A stretch of 64,000 nucleotides of DNA from Punica granatum (taxonomy: Eukaryota; Streptophyta; Magnoliopsida; Myrtales; Lythraceae), in contig NC_045127.1 of NCBI RefSeq assembly GCF_007655135.1, forward strand, positions 2,232,001 to 2,296,000. The letters run 5' to 3'. The stretch's first letter is position 1. Each line of letters begins with the position of its first letter. Shown in pieces: positions 1-13,094 of this stretch. The position numbers and the translations under genes were made by a program. Under the pieces are notes generated by a model. That model worked only from the letters and a program-made list of their open reading frames with translations, had not been told where the DNA came from and searched no databases.

Positions 1-1364
1 CATCATTCATGGAAGTTTAAGAGTCCTTCAATTAGAGAAATCCAAGAGTCCTTCAATTAGAGAAATCCAAAAGTCCTTCAATCGGGGAAGTTCAAAAGTT
101 CTTCACTTGAATAAGCCATGTACTGATTTACTTGTGGAAATTCAAATGTCACGCATCGCACATATGCATGCGTAGCCATACAAAAATGCTCTAGGAATTC
201 ACTATTGAAGATACGCGCTTCTACCTGATTGAGTAATCTCTCTAGAAGTAATCCTTAAAGGCATACACATCCGCCTTCATGATGATATAGCGAGTAAAGA
301 TCACCAAAGGGTTCGTGTTTTTGTGGAGATTTGTTTGAATTTAAGGCGATAACAGTAGGATTTGATCTCTTGATATTGTTAGTTGCGAACTTCTTCATTC
401 ATTTCTAGATGTCGTTAATTAAATGAACGTGCTTGGATTTAGTTTTAGTTGTTTGCTATCAAAATTGGTGAAATATTTCATTATTTTGATCCATATTAAC
501 TTTTGAACATAGGGAAATGTTCATCTTTTCGGAGTTCACGTTGTGCCACTAATTTATTTCTGTTAAGTTTATGATTATTTTGCACTTTAGATGTGGTTAT
601 TCGAAGTGGTGATCAGTGTTAATTGTATTAAGTGTGATTAAGAAATTATTAAGTGTATTAATTATTCGAATTAGTTTAAGAAATTATAGTGAGTACGTTA
701 CATGATATAACGTGCTCACACGACGGTAAGTGATAGAAAACAACTCATGTTATCATGAGCATCTCATTTTATTGTTTATTGCGGCGCTCAATACCATGCT
801 ACTATGTAAAAAAACTCTAACCTGCGCAATGCGCTAGTCTTCAACTAGTTATATTTAGTTAACCTTGTGGCTTGTGTTTATTTTCATTATAAAAAATTTA
901 AAACGTTAATAATTTCTTTAGAATCAATTAAGACAATTAATTCATCCTCTCCGAGCCACATGTCTCCAAATTCTGCATTTTTTTCAAGGATAACGGGCTT
1001 GCTGCTCCTTAACTGATGGTCCGCTGCATAGACTCAATGCAATTGTCGATTGACACCACGACAATTGGAATATTAAGAATCATTGAAATATTTTTCAGTT
1101 TAAATTCATTACCTCGATGGCAATCGAGGTACTGTTTACTTCACATAACAATTTAGCATTATGAAAGAAATTATGAATTGCTAAGGTGAAGTAATCTCCT
1201 TGAACATAGATTTCCTATCCCCTTCTCCTATCTCGTTGACCAGGAGATGATATATGTCTTCTTAAAAGATCAATCGCATAGGTTTCCCTTGTATGTATAC
1301 AAACACACGCATGGGATTTGTCCTTTTATGGAAAGGGAAGAATGGTGCAGCCACTGGAGCAAAA
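1..1364. other. Intergenic, short tandem repeat at left edge
   Basis: No coding region is recognisable. Positions about 19-110 hold roughly 3.6 copies of a 25-bp unit (AAGAGTCCTTCAATTAGAGA plus 5 nt). The first two copies are identical and the later ones diverge. The rest is AT-rich with no long frame in either direction. Confidence 0.6.
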
Positions 1365-2428
1365 GTGCTGTAGGAAAAGGTCTGTCTTCCTAAAACTGAA
1401 GGGGGACTTGGGGTAAAAGACCTTGATACATGGAATTATGCTTGTGGAATGAAGTTTATATGGCAGCTTTTTCTGAGGGCAACGCTCTCTTTGGATAGCT
1501 TGGGTGGAAGCCTATTTGCTTAAAGGAAGAAGTTTTTCGATTGTACAGGCCATTAGTCTTTGTTCTTATGCTTGGCATAAGATTCTCAAGCTAAGGACCA
1601 AAGCCTATCCTCTGCTGAAGCATGTCGTTGGTAATAGGTTAAGCACTTACTTTTGGACTGATAATTGGTGTGATAGAAGCCCACTAATGAATATGGTTGA
1701 TGGAAGATATGGCATCCCTCAGAATGCAACTATAGCTGAGGCTAGATCCTTGTAAGCAAAGATATTGTGCTATGGATAGCAAATCACAGGGGGAATTTTA
1801 CTGTCTCTAGAACATGGGCTGCACTTAGAAGGAAGGAGAGGAAGGTCCCATGTTACAAGCTTGTGTGGTTTGCCCCTAGTATACCTCGACATTGCTTCAT
1901 TAGTTGGTTAGCCATTAATAATAGGCTAGCCACTTTGGACAGGGTCAACAAATGGTGTGCTTTTTTATGGATCCAACCTGCAAATTATGCTATGAGGAGG
2001 AGGGGAGCAGGGAGCATCTGTTTTTCTCTTGCTCGTTTTGGTGTGGCATGCATATATGTACTTTGTATGGAAGGAGATGAATGTTGTTCTGCACTGTCAA
2101 GAGTCCCCTTCTGTTGATAGAATTTGGCACTCAAGTGGCAGCTCTCTTGGGAGTAGGTTGATGGGAATTCCAAATTTGCTGAGGAGTAACAAAGGAGCAT
2201 CAGAAAAGGAGTTTGCAAGCTTGGGGTGTGATCTTTACTCAGCATTAGCTTCTTGTTTTGTATGTTAATGGGGTCTGTTTGCTGATGGCTTTGGCTTCTG
2301 TTATGGGGCCTGCGTGCCCTACGTCTTTAGTGTTTCTTATTTGGATCTATGAACCTGATGTATGGGCCCTTGTTCTTATATTTGGGTTATCAATAAGAGC
2401 AGTGCTGGACTTGATCCCAAAAAAAAAG
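1365..2428 (+). pseudogene. LINE (non-LTR retrotransposon) 3' end, RT zinc-binding domain
   Basis: This is a 5'-truncated, frame-broken LINE tail. Frames at 1504-1755 and 1767-2117 carry the zf-RVT (reverse-transcriptase zinc-binding) signature seen downstream of plant L1-type RTs: LLKHVVGNRLSTYFWTDNWC, then NFTVSRTWAALR, KLVWFAPSIPRHCFISWLAI and RLATLDRVNKW. A Cys-rich part follows in another frame. The fragment ends in an A-rich run near 2418-2427, as expected for a LINE 3' end. Stop codons and frameshifts (for example at 1753-1755) show that it is dead. The endonuclease and the RT core are absent, consistent with 5' truncation on insertion. Confidence 0.75.
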
Positions 2429-4981
2429 ACTTATTCATATAAAATCTTTTAAAAATTCATAAAATAACAAATTAAAATCTAAAATATTCTTAGAAAATGA
2501 GACAACATTGATATAAAATTTCATAGAAAAGTAAATAATAATAATAATAATAATCAAAGATTAAAGACTACTAATAAAATTTATTAAAATAAAAATTTCC
2601 TTAGAATAAATGTATTTTTTGTAATTTTGTTTTTCTTACATTAATTTTATGACCTTAAACTACAGATATATTTTTCTATTTTTTTTTATTAAAGCTACCT
2701 GAATATGATTTTATAAAAAAGGGGCTTCAATTGTGATATTCATCTTTTAAAACAATATGGAGCGAAATATAAATACAATAAAAACTCGTTGCATTCCACA
2801 TATAGTAGGCTAGTACATAATCCATATATACATATAAGTAAATTTGTATCCTATTATAATAAATGCTTTCGCATTAATAGAAATTTTTTTATTAAAATAA
2901 TATATTAAAAATTAAGAGAATTAATTTGATCAAGTCAAGCTCAATTATGAAAACACAATATCTTCTTAGCTTATTAGAAAAGATCCAATTATAAAAAATA
3001 GCTGACAATTAAGTATACTAGCAAATAATTATTTAATTAGATAGTAACCTAATTTCTATTATAAGGGAAAAATCATGGCAATACATGAAATCATGATAAT
3101 ATGAAAAAACAAAAAATAAATATTTGAAATAAGAATGTCATCAAATTTTGTATTTAAAGAATAATTAGCCAATTTTGTGTGAATATCTATAAAAATATGC
3201 GTACTGTACAATTATTAGATAAATATATAATGCATCGAGACCATTAGCATGAAAATATTTGTCTAACCATTGAAATAATTAGACTAATTCTATTAATTGA
3301 TTATTGAATGAAACTTCAAATTAACTTTGAGCATATTTTATTGTGTTAAAAAGCAAATATATTTTTCAAAAATCAGAATAATTGTTATAACAAAGGACAT
3401 ATATGCGTGATAAAAATGAACATATATATAAACACCAAATGATATAAACACTACAAAAAAAATTGATGATATATAAAATTTCTAAAAATATCATGATCCT
3501 ATAAAAGAAAAAATTTATAACAAAATGCTATTAGCTGATAAAACTAAAAATAAAATTTAAAGATAAGTATGTTATAAATAATATTTTTTTAAACAAGTTT
3601 ATATTCTAATTACAAAACTTAATATATATGATGCATATTAATCATCGCCACGTAGATGTTGTGTCATTGTGCTCCGTAAAGTTACTTTAAGTGAATATAT
3701 ATTATTATTTGTCAAATTTTTTAATGACCCAGGTTTGGGGGGCCCCGTTGACCCCCCCACCTCGTACAGGACAAGGCCGGTACTGTGCATGATAGTACAT
3801 ATAAGGGGTGGCCTCCAAAGTTTTTTTTTTTTTCACTGGTATGGATACCTAATTTCGGTCTAGACTCAAGCTCAGACAGAAAAATGGTCCTAGACCTATT
3901 ATCAGTCGCAGAACAGAATTAAGAAGAAGAAACTGTAAAAGGAAAGCCCCAAACGACAGCTTGCAAGATATATTAGATAAGTCCTCAAGTTCTCTCCTCG
4001 AATATTTCAAGTATTCGGTGCCTGTAAAGCAAAATTGATACATTTATTGTACATTAATTGTATAAATATGAATAAATATTCTTATTTTTAGAAAAAAAGT
4101 AATCGATTTTAATTTTGTTCATTGAGAAATGATCAATAATAAAATTCTCTAAAATAATGTGCACCCAATATATATAAATTTTTGTTATGGGAGTTCACTA
4201 CAAATATTTTAAAGAGATGTTGTATGTAGGTGTTTTACTCTTACTAATATTGCATAAATTTAGGTATGCATTTTTTACATCGACAATGTAAAATGAAGAA
4301 GTTCGTATGCATTATAATTTGTTCAAGTTTATCCTTATACTTCTTTAGAAAATATAAAATATTAATGAGTTTTTTTTAGCAAATTTACATATGAAAGGTT
4401 ATTGAATATCAATTAAAATTTGCATTATAATAAGTAGTTCTAAATTATAAAACTTACATGTATATAAATATTATAATAATGTTAACTTTGACTGGAAGAG
4501 GTCAAATTTCAGAAAATTTTATTATATATATCCATCTATTTTGAAAGGTTAGTGTTTATATCTATTTATATATATATTTATCATGACATCTATTCAAAAA
4601 TTAAACTGAACATATGATAATTGATTTAGTTATACAAACATGTCTGAATTGCTATTGAAAATATTGTGTTTTCATTAGGAAAATTACTTGGCAAAAGAAT
4701 ATAAAATAATTTTTTCATGACTTGGTTTTTCATATATTAATTATACGACCTTATATTATGCGTACAATTTTTTAGTTTTTACTAGAGCTGCTAAAATACG
4801 GATCCATTAAAAAGCAAACGCTTCAATTATTTATCGCATGGGTAATAGGCTAGTCTTTATTAGTAGATCATGAGAAATACCCCATAAATGGGCCAGCTCG
4901 GATGGCAACCCAATGGAATGTTTTGACTAGGCGTAAGGTATTAGATTGGATGACATTTCTCAATTTTTTTTTTCAAAATTA
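2429..4981. other. AT-rich intergenic region
   Basis: The stretch is very AT-rich and has no supported gene. A GC-richer patch near 3730-3810 stands out in composition, but I could not assign it to a known element. Confidence 0.55.
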
Positions 4982-5257
4982 GTGCGTTTGGATTGAGAGT
5001 TGAGTTTTGGTTTTAATTGATTTGTAATGATTGCATTGTTGAATTATGAGAAAAAGTGTGAAAAGTAATAAATAATTGAGATAAAATAATGATTGTGTTG
5101 TTGAATTGTGAAAAAATAATGAATAATTGAGAAAATTTAATATTAAAAATTGAATTGAATGGTTAAAAATATTTAAAAAATAAAAAAAGTAATGATTGTG
5201 ATATTGAATTGAAAATAAGTGGAGTTGAGTTAAAATTTATTCATAAAACAAACACAC
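4982..5257. mobile_element. Candidate MITE with GTGCGTTTGGATTG-type ends
   Basis: The left end reads GTGCGTTTGGATTGAGAG. The right end reads as its imperfect inverse (CAAACACAC, preceded by an inverted GAGTTGAG block). The interior is AT-rich and non-coding and repeats TAATGATTGTG..TTGAATTG blocks. The size and the GTGYGTTTG ends suggest a small non-autonomous DNA transposon. I could not define a target-site duplication, so the class is open. Confidence 0.4.
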
Positions 5258-5831
5258 ATGTGTCTTAGAATCACGAATATGAATTGAAAAGCTAAGTTTG
5301 ATTGTTTAAACAATCAAGGAAATATTAGAACCAGCAAACGTATACATTCGGCCCTTCGATTATTATGAACTACATCATATGGTGCTTTTGGTTTATTTAT
5401 CGCGACAGCCGAGTTTGTGCAATAATTGCTATACGAGACATGCCGCTTTCCATATTATCACAGACAACAAAGGCATTTCAAGTTTGATGGCTTCCAATAA
5501 ATGGCATCTTTCGAGCGGTTGAATTTGAACTCTATCAAAAATAGTTGGCAACGTAATCCTGATCACAGTATCGGTCCTATATAATCCGTAAGAAGATCAG
5601 TATCAAGATTGTGTTCAAACATGATGAATAAATAAAATCGGATTCGATTAATTTAGTTTAATTTAAATAAATAAATAGATGGATCGTGCCTTGCTAGTTG
5701 TTTCCTTTCCCAGTGGGTCCCACCAAGTTGCCAACTAGGAACCCAAACCAGCCAATCAAAACTGGCATATTCGAATCCCCTTAAATTCGCCATCTTAAGG
5801 TTACGTGGCGTCTCAGCCAACGATAGCACGC

Positions 5832-5894
5832 CACGTGTCCAGCATTGAAGCGTAAGCATCGCTGCCATACCCGCACGGCTCGTCACAATATAAG
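5832..5894 (+). promoter_or_regulatory. Likely core promoter of the S6K gene: G-box and TATA-like motif
   Basis: A CACGTG G-box in the context CCACGTGTCC (5832-5837) lies upstream of a TATAAG motif (5889-5894). A CT-rich leader follows. This spacing fits a plant core promoter for the downstream kinase gene. The function is inferred. Confidence 0.4.
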
Positions 5895-5992
5895 CGGCAA
5901 GGCGACGGCTTTTCCCTCTCTGTGGATTCGCTGAAAAGACGTTCCCTCACAGCTCTCCTCTCCCTGCCCTCTCCCCCTGCAATCTTCCCCAG

Positions 5993-6703
5993 GTAGAGTT
6001 GAGCTCTCATTCCGATCTATCTATCTAAACCCTTTATAATTGGCTCGGTTTCGTGAGGCTGTGGGTGCATTGCCCGCCTGTTTCCCGGGAATTCTCGGGG
6101 AAAAAGGGACGAACTTTCGGGGATCTTAGTCAGGATTTGTAGATTTGGGCTTAATGCAGCTTATTGTTCCGCCTGTAATCCGAGAGAAAGGCAGTAGATT
6201 TGACCTGGGAAGTTGTATTTTGTGAGGAATTTTAGCTTCAGATGCTTTGATAGGCTTAGGCTGTGGGCTAGTTCTTCTTCTGGGTATCTGGATCTGGATC
6301 TTGTTTTCTCAGGTTAATTTCGGATTCTACAGTTGCTTATCGACTCCCCTGAATTATCTTTGGCAAAATTGATTAAACATCCTTAAGAATTTTGACCCTT
6401 ACCCTTTTCTGTTCTTAGAATTTTCTATCTCGTCTAGTCCGTGTTTGTTAGAATTTCGGCGTCGGGTGCAGTAATTTGGTGAATATCTTTTTGAGGCTTA
6501 GAGCAGGGCTATTGAACGGTCTCAACAGCTCAATTTTATTGTTCTAGTGCTTAAATTCAATTTGTGGCTAAGGTGGTGTTTTATAGTTTTAAACCTTAAC
6601 ATGGGGGTGAAATCAACCCGAGTTTGAAAATTTCTGTTTGTTCCTTTGAGTTGGGAGTACCTCTAGCCTTGCTGACCGTTGTGTGACACTCATGGGATTG
6701 CAG
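5993..6703 (+). other. Probable 5'UTR intron of the S6K gene
   Basis: The donor CCCCAG|GTAGAG lies at 5992/5993 and an acceptor GGATTGCAG ends at 6703. The interval is T-rich with no coding frame. Removing it joins the CT-rich leader to the leader exon at 6704-7011 just upstream of the kinase ATG. Confidence 0.5.
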
Positions 6704-6722
6704 ATTTGATTATTTGTCCTTC

Positions 6723-6935
6723 ATGAGTTCAACAACCGCTGAAGCATACGTCGTTTCCTGTAACTCGGGAAACAAGAACAACTGCAACTGCTTCTACCTC
6801 TGGATTCTGTTGGGCTTACTGCCAAAGTTTTTGGGTACTGCTTTTGCATACGTGAACTTCCTCCTGATCAAGGCCATTGACAGAAGTCCTTCAGCACTTT
6901 GTGGAGTTAAGACATTTGGAAAGATCACCCTTTAG
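6723..6935 (+). other. Upstream ORF (70 codons) in S6K 5' leader
   Basis: An ATG at 6723 opens a 70-codon frame that ends at TAA 6935, about 76 nt before the kinase ATG at 7012. It lies in the putative leader exon starting at 6704. The predicted peptide is partly hydrophobic (LWILLGLLPKFLGTAFAYV). If the leader is as I read it, this uORF would lower initiation at the kinase ATG. An unrecognised second leader intron could remove it. I know of no family for the peptide. Confidence 0.35.
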
Positions 6936-7011
6936 CCACTCTGGGCATCCTCTTTTGGCAGTATTTGAGTTGGTCTGTTGCAGTTGGCAGTGGGTCTTCA
7001 CACCTGGCAGC

Positions 7012-9237
<2,226 letters not shown>

Positions 9238-9499
9238 TTTGGCATCATAAAAGGGCTACATCTAGCTAGCTTTATTTTCTTCTCTCATCTTCTCTTTATA
9301 GATTGTTAATGGAACGCCAGAACTGGTCTGCTGTGTCGGATAAATAGTCTGGGAGAGGAGTCGACATTTGCACTCCTCTTTTGTTGTGTGCCACGGTTTT
9401 TCTTTATGTGGCTAGAGGTTTTCTGTACAACTTAGTTTGCTGTGGCAAATGTAGGACATATCTCGACAGCAGATGTTCTGATTCACTCATCACAGTTCT

Positions 9500-10700
9500 T
9501 GCTATGGCTTTTTTTATTGTAAAATTAGATGGAGTTGCCGAACCAGAAACATAATACCCTATCAAGTTTCAATTCAGTTTCATAGAATGAAGCCTATCCA
9601 GTTTGGAAATCTATTTTGATACGGCTCACATAGCTCGTGCAACCCAATTCCTTGGAAATAATCTATCCCATGACTATGTCGAAGCAGGCCTAAGAAAAAG
9701 CGGGCCTGTAACATTATTCGCTTGTGCCTTAAGGCTAAGTGCATTTATCTTTCTTTATGCAATCCATGAAATCGATCTGGGCTGGATCTAGATGACTGAA
9801 TAGATGAGAGTTCCATAAATCTTCTCCAGATGAGAGTTCAGACAAATATGGAGATTTCGCTCAAACAAGAACCTGAATCTAAGATAATGTGATCATGGGA
9901 TCGATGTGGTGTAAGTTCCTCAACCAAAACAGATAGGAAACCATTTGACGAACCCGTTCTTTACATTAATTGTGGCTTACATCTTCTCTGTGGAGCCTGG
10001 TGCGGATTTTCAATGTCAGGGGCTCGGATGGAGCGCCACGAGAACTCCTAGGTTTCAATGTTTGGGTTCCTTTTAGTTCCAATTTACAAATACTGGTCAT
10101 TGAAAGCGCCCAAGAATGTTATAGAAGAAAACCTTGCGACCCAAGTTACTGCAAATCCACCTCAAGATTTGCTAGCAACAGTGATCATCTCCCCCATTTA
10201 CAGCTCTTCCGACACGCTACATGTTTCTCGTATGAACCATGCGTACTTTCTAAGAGTCGAAGACATGGCAAGACTATCTGTATTCCGACAGTATGATTGC
10301 TGATGAGAAGCTCTTCGAAGGAAGAAAGGGTGAAACTACAAGCAGATCCCCGTTTTCCATCTTTTCCGTTGAATGCAAAAGCTTTCATTGGACAAGCTTA
10401 TGTGAAGATAGCAGAAGTTGCTCATTCCAAGTGAACAAAGAGGCAACATATAAATTCCTCTAACAGAAGCTGGATGAAGAATCATTGATTGCAGGAGACC
10501 TACAAAGTATATATTAGCAGAAATCAGTAAAAGCGGCGAAAGAACCAGAAGAAGAAATATCGATTGATTTGATGAATGAATGATTACCGTCTATCAGCTC
10601 AATGGGCTCAAATCAAAATGTACAAGGAATTACACATCCACACGCTCGATGGACGATCAATTCATTGAATTTCACGAGCTTTTCAGTTCCAATCAGTGAT
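9500..10700. other. Unassigned interval downstream of S6K
   Basis: The base composition is more balanced than in typical intergenic DNA here, and overlapping medium frames occur on the plus strand (9603-9791, 9970-10296, 10058-10303). None matches a family I recognise and none shows convincing splice structure. It could be an old organelle-DNA insertion, a decayed gene or chance. Confidence 0.4.
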
Positions 10701-10828
10701 TGACTGCTCTGGTCAACCCCCCCAATCAAAAGAAAGATCCCTACCATATTCACTTGACAGCATGCCCTTTGAGTTCCAATTGTTTATTTTATTTTATTTT
10801 TTTTGTTTCCCTAAGGAACAGATTCGTC

Positions 10829-11605
10829 TCAAAGGCGCAAGGTCAGATCAAGAACCATTGCATTGACAGCACCACGGCAAGCCGAAGAATTCTTTCCTGC
10901 TATCAAGATGGGAAGCTGATTCAAGTCGAGTCCTTTGCGAGAGCTCCCGGGTTGCACTCCAAAGCACTTTCCCCAGCTTCCTGCGGCCAAAGAGACGCTG
11001 AAGCTTTCCACATCTGGAAGTGGAACCACCACTCTTTGCTCCTCCTCTTCCTCCTCAGTAGCCATTGAAGTCTCAGCCCCACTCTCAGTTCCGTGCCAGC
11101 CACACTCTTTCAGGCTAGGACGGCCTCCGGGGCCTGTTGAATCTCCACAACCTTCAACTGCATTGGAACTCGCCTCCCAAACTGTGAAAAGCCCCTCCTT
11201 CAGGCCGAAACCGCTTCGGGGGCTCGCAGAAGCACCTCCGCAGGACTCCATGGAGCATGGCCCACCAGCAAGCACGAGCAGAGCCGCAGCAACCTCCACT
11301 TCTTCAGCGCTAAACCCACCAGCATTGCCCCACGATGGACCGACCAGAGCCAGAGAGGGGCCCACCGCGATCCCTACTGGGTTCTTGAAGCCGCGCCACC
11401 CGCGGTCAGGGTGGCAGCGCATGTGGCCGTACAGAGCCTTGTTGGACTTGAACATCTTCCCGCACTCGCTGCATTGGTAGCTGGAAGCTGCACCGTCGGC
11501 CTCTTCTGAGCTCAAGGGCTGCTTTTTCACCCCGTTCTTTGAGGCCTTGAGCTTCAAGCTCAAAGCTTTACGGCGACCCAACACGCCATTGATCCCGTTC
11601 TTCAT
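10829..11605 (-). CDS. C2H2 zinc-finger transcriptional repressor with EAR motifs (ZAT/DAZ-like)
   Basis: A single-exon gene of 258 aa, starting MKNGINGVLG. It has one plant-type C2H2 finger at residues 45-65 (Cys45, Cys48, His61, His65; CSECGKMF then SNKALYGHMRCH). The SNKALYGHMRCHP variant, instead of QALGGH, is typical of the first finger in the ZAT/DAZ group, which usually carries two or three fingers. The C-terminus holds two EAR-type repression motifs, LDLNQL (226-231) and LDLTLRL (252-258, the very end). This implies recruitment of TOPLESS-type corepressors in the nucleus. The middle is low-complexity (Gly/Ser, then Glu-rich) without further fingers. The plus-strand frame over the same bases is a shadow. 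The exact orthologue is uncertain. Confidence 0.85.
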   Translation of the reverse strand: MKNGINGVLGRRKALSLKLKASKNGVKKQPLSSEEADGAASSYQCSECGKMFKSNKALYGHMRCHPDRGWRGFKNPVGIAVGPSLALVGPSWGNAGGFSAEEVEVAAALLVLAGGPCSMESCGGASASPRSGFGLKEGLFTVWEASSNAVEGCGDSTGPGGRPSLKECGWHGTESGAETSMATEEEEEEQRVVVPLPDVESFSVSLAAGSWGKCFGVQPGSSRKGLDLNQLPILIAGKNSSACRGAVNAMVLDLTLRL

Positions 11606-13090
11606 TCTTGACGGAGCTTGAGAAGGAACCCACGCGAAAAGGAGCCGGCAGGTTCGAATTTCGGGCCCAAGAAATTCTTCTTCCTGTTTCTTGAGAGAAA
11701 GACTGTGGGGACGAAGGAGACAGGAAAGACAGAGATCTGTGCGTGTTTCAGTTTTTGATTGCAGAGAAGACTCAGCTCAACAATGTCTTCGTCTTCGTCT
11801 TCCACTGGGAAAGCTCTCTGGGTTAGAGGAGGAGAGTTGAACGGTAACTGCCCATTGAGGCCATATTACTTCATGCCCACGCTTTTCGCCTCCATGATAG
11901 CTCCCCTGTCTCTGTCTCTGTTTGAAGAGGAAGAAGATGGAGAGAGAGAGAGGAAACCAGAGGAGAGGGAGTGATCGCTGGAGAGAGAGTGTGATCTTGT
12001 GATCAAATAAGGAAATTACACATTTTCGCCGGGATTTATATTTTTACGCCGGAATAAGAATTAAGAATTTTATTTACTACGAGGAAAAAAAAAAGAATTT
12101 TCTTGCTCCGCGAGGATTCGAAACTAGAAGTCTCTCGTGATCGGATCATACTTGACAATGGAATTAGTTTTAGTAGTAGTCGAAGCTGGAAATATCTCGT
12201 GTTTAGGATCAAGCTAACATTCCAACGAAATAAATTTCAAGAATAAATTAAGAACTCCTTTTCTTTTCGGTGTATATTAAGGACTCTATGGCATAAGGAT
12301 TGGGTTACAAGGAAAATTCGGGCCCTTTGCTTAGAAAGCATTGGCTTGCATCGAGGTGTTGTTTGGATTCATAGAAACTAATCCACATCGTGTTTTTGGG
12401 GACTTTTACACTTTGTGCGGGTATCATCATTTTATGAAGATCGGGATGGTATTGATTATGGAAGGGATATAGTTGTTTGGATAAATTCAAGGTGGGTTTA
12501 TGGGGTGATAGAGTTTATCCCTTTAAGGTCTCGACGAAATTAATTTCAATAATAAAGGACCGGATTACTGATCTTCTCAAAGGAACCCCAACATTCTGTA
12601 TTTCTTTTCTATTTTGTAATGAGATCTAACTTATGGCATATGAGGATTGGATTACTATGAAATTTTGGGCCTTTTGCTTAGATAATCGGCACCTAATATT
12701 CGGGAGTATACATGATGACCATCTTCGAGCCCGGGCCGTAGGAACATGCTTCAACTCAGGCCTCTAGGAGCAAAAAGATCCCTTGTGGTGAAGCAGTTTA
12801 TGAAATCAAATCATAGGTAAGTACGAAGAAGTGTGATGCCCAGATCTACTATATATGAACCAACCCGTGAATCTTACAGCAAGAACCATAAAGTTTCATT
12901 TCGAAAGCAAACATGAAACAATGTCGAAGTAATTAGTTCAGTTCCGTCTTCATCCCGTCATTTGGCCTATGAGTTCCATTGTTTTCACCCGATATACATG
13001 GTTTATCTATGCATATACAGAGTATTAGGTGCTGTAATGGCAGAGACGGTTCCATTCAAGTAACGTCTGAGAGACATATGCAGTGTGAAA
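11606..13090. other. Promoter side of the zinc-finger gene, then intergenic DNA
   Basis: Read on the minus strand, 11606-12000 is CT-rich leader-like DNA upstream of the zinc-finger ATG, including CTCTCTCTC near 11940-11990. A TATAAAT motif lies at 12034-12040. From 12100 to 13090 I see no gene. The stretch lies beyond the mannanase stop codon and its right end is probably the mannanase 3' flank. Confidence 0.4.
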
Positions 13091-13094
13091 GATT

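Noticed and set aside
6877..7011. In-frame N-terminal extension of S6K
   Set aside because: The S6K family starts at MVSSQ (7012). The extension has no similarity to known N-termini and contains leader sequence.
10935..11480. Plus-strand frame of 181 codons opposite the zinc-finger gene
   Set aside because: A Ser/Pro-rich mirror of a GC-rich coding region, with no motif. The minus strand has the zinc finger and EAR motifs.
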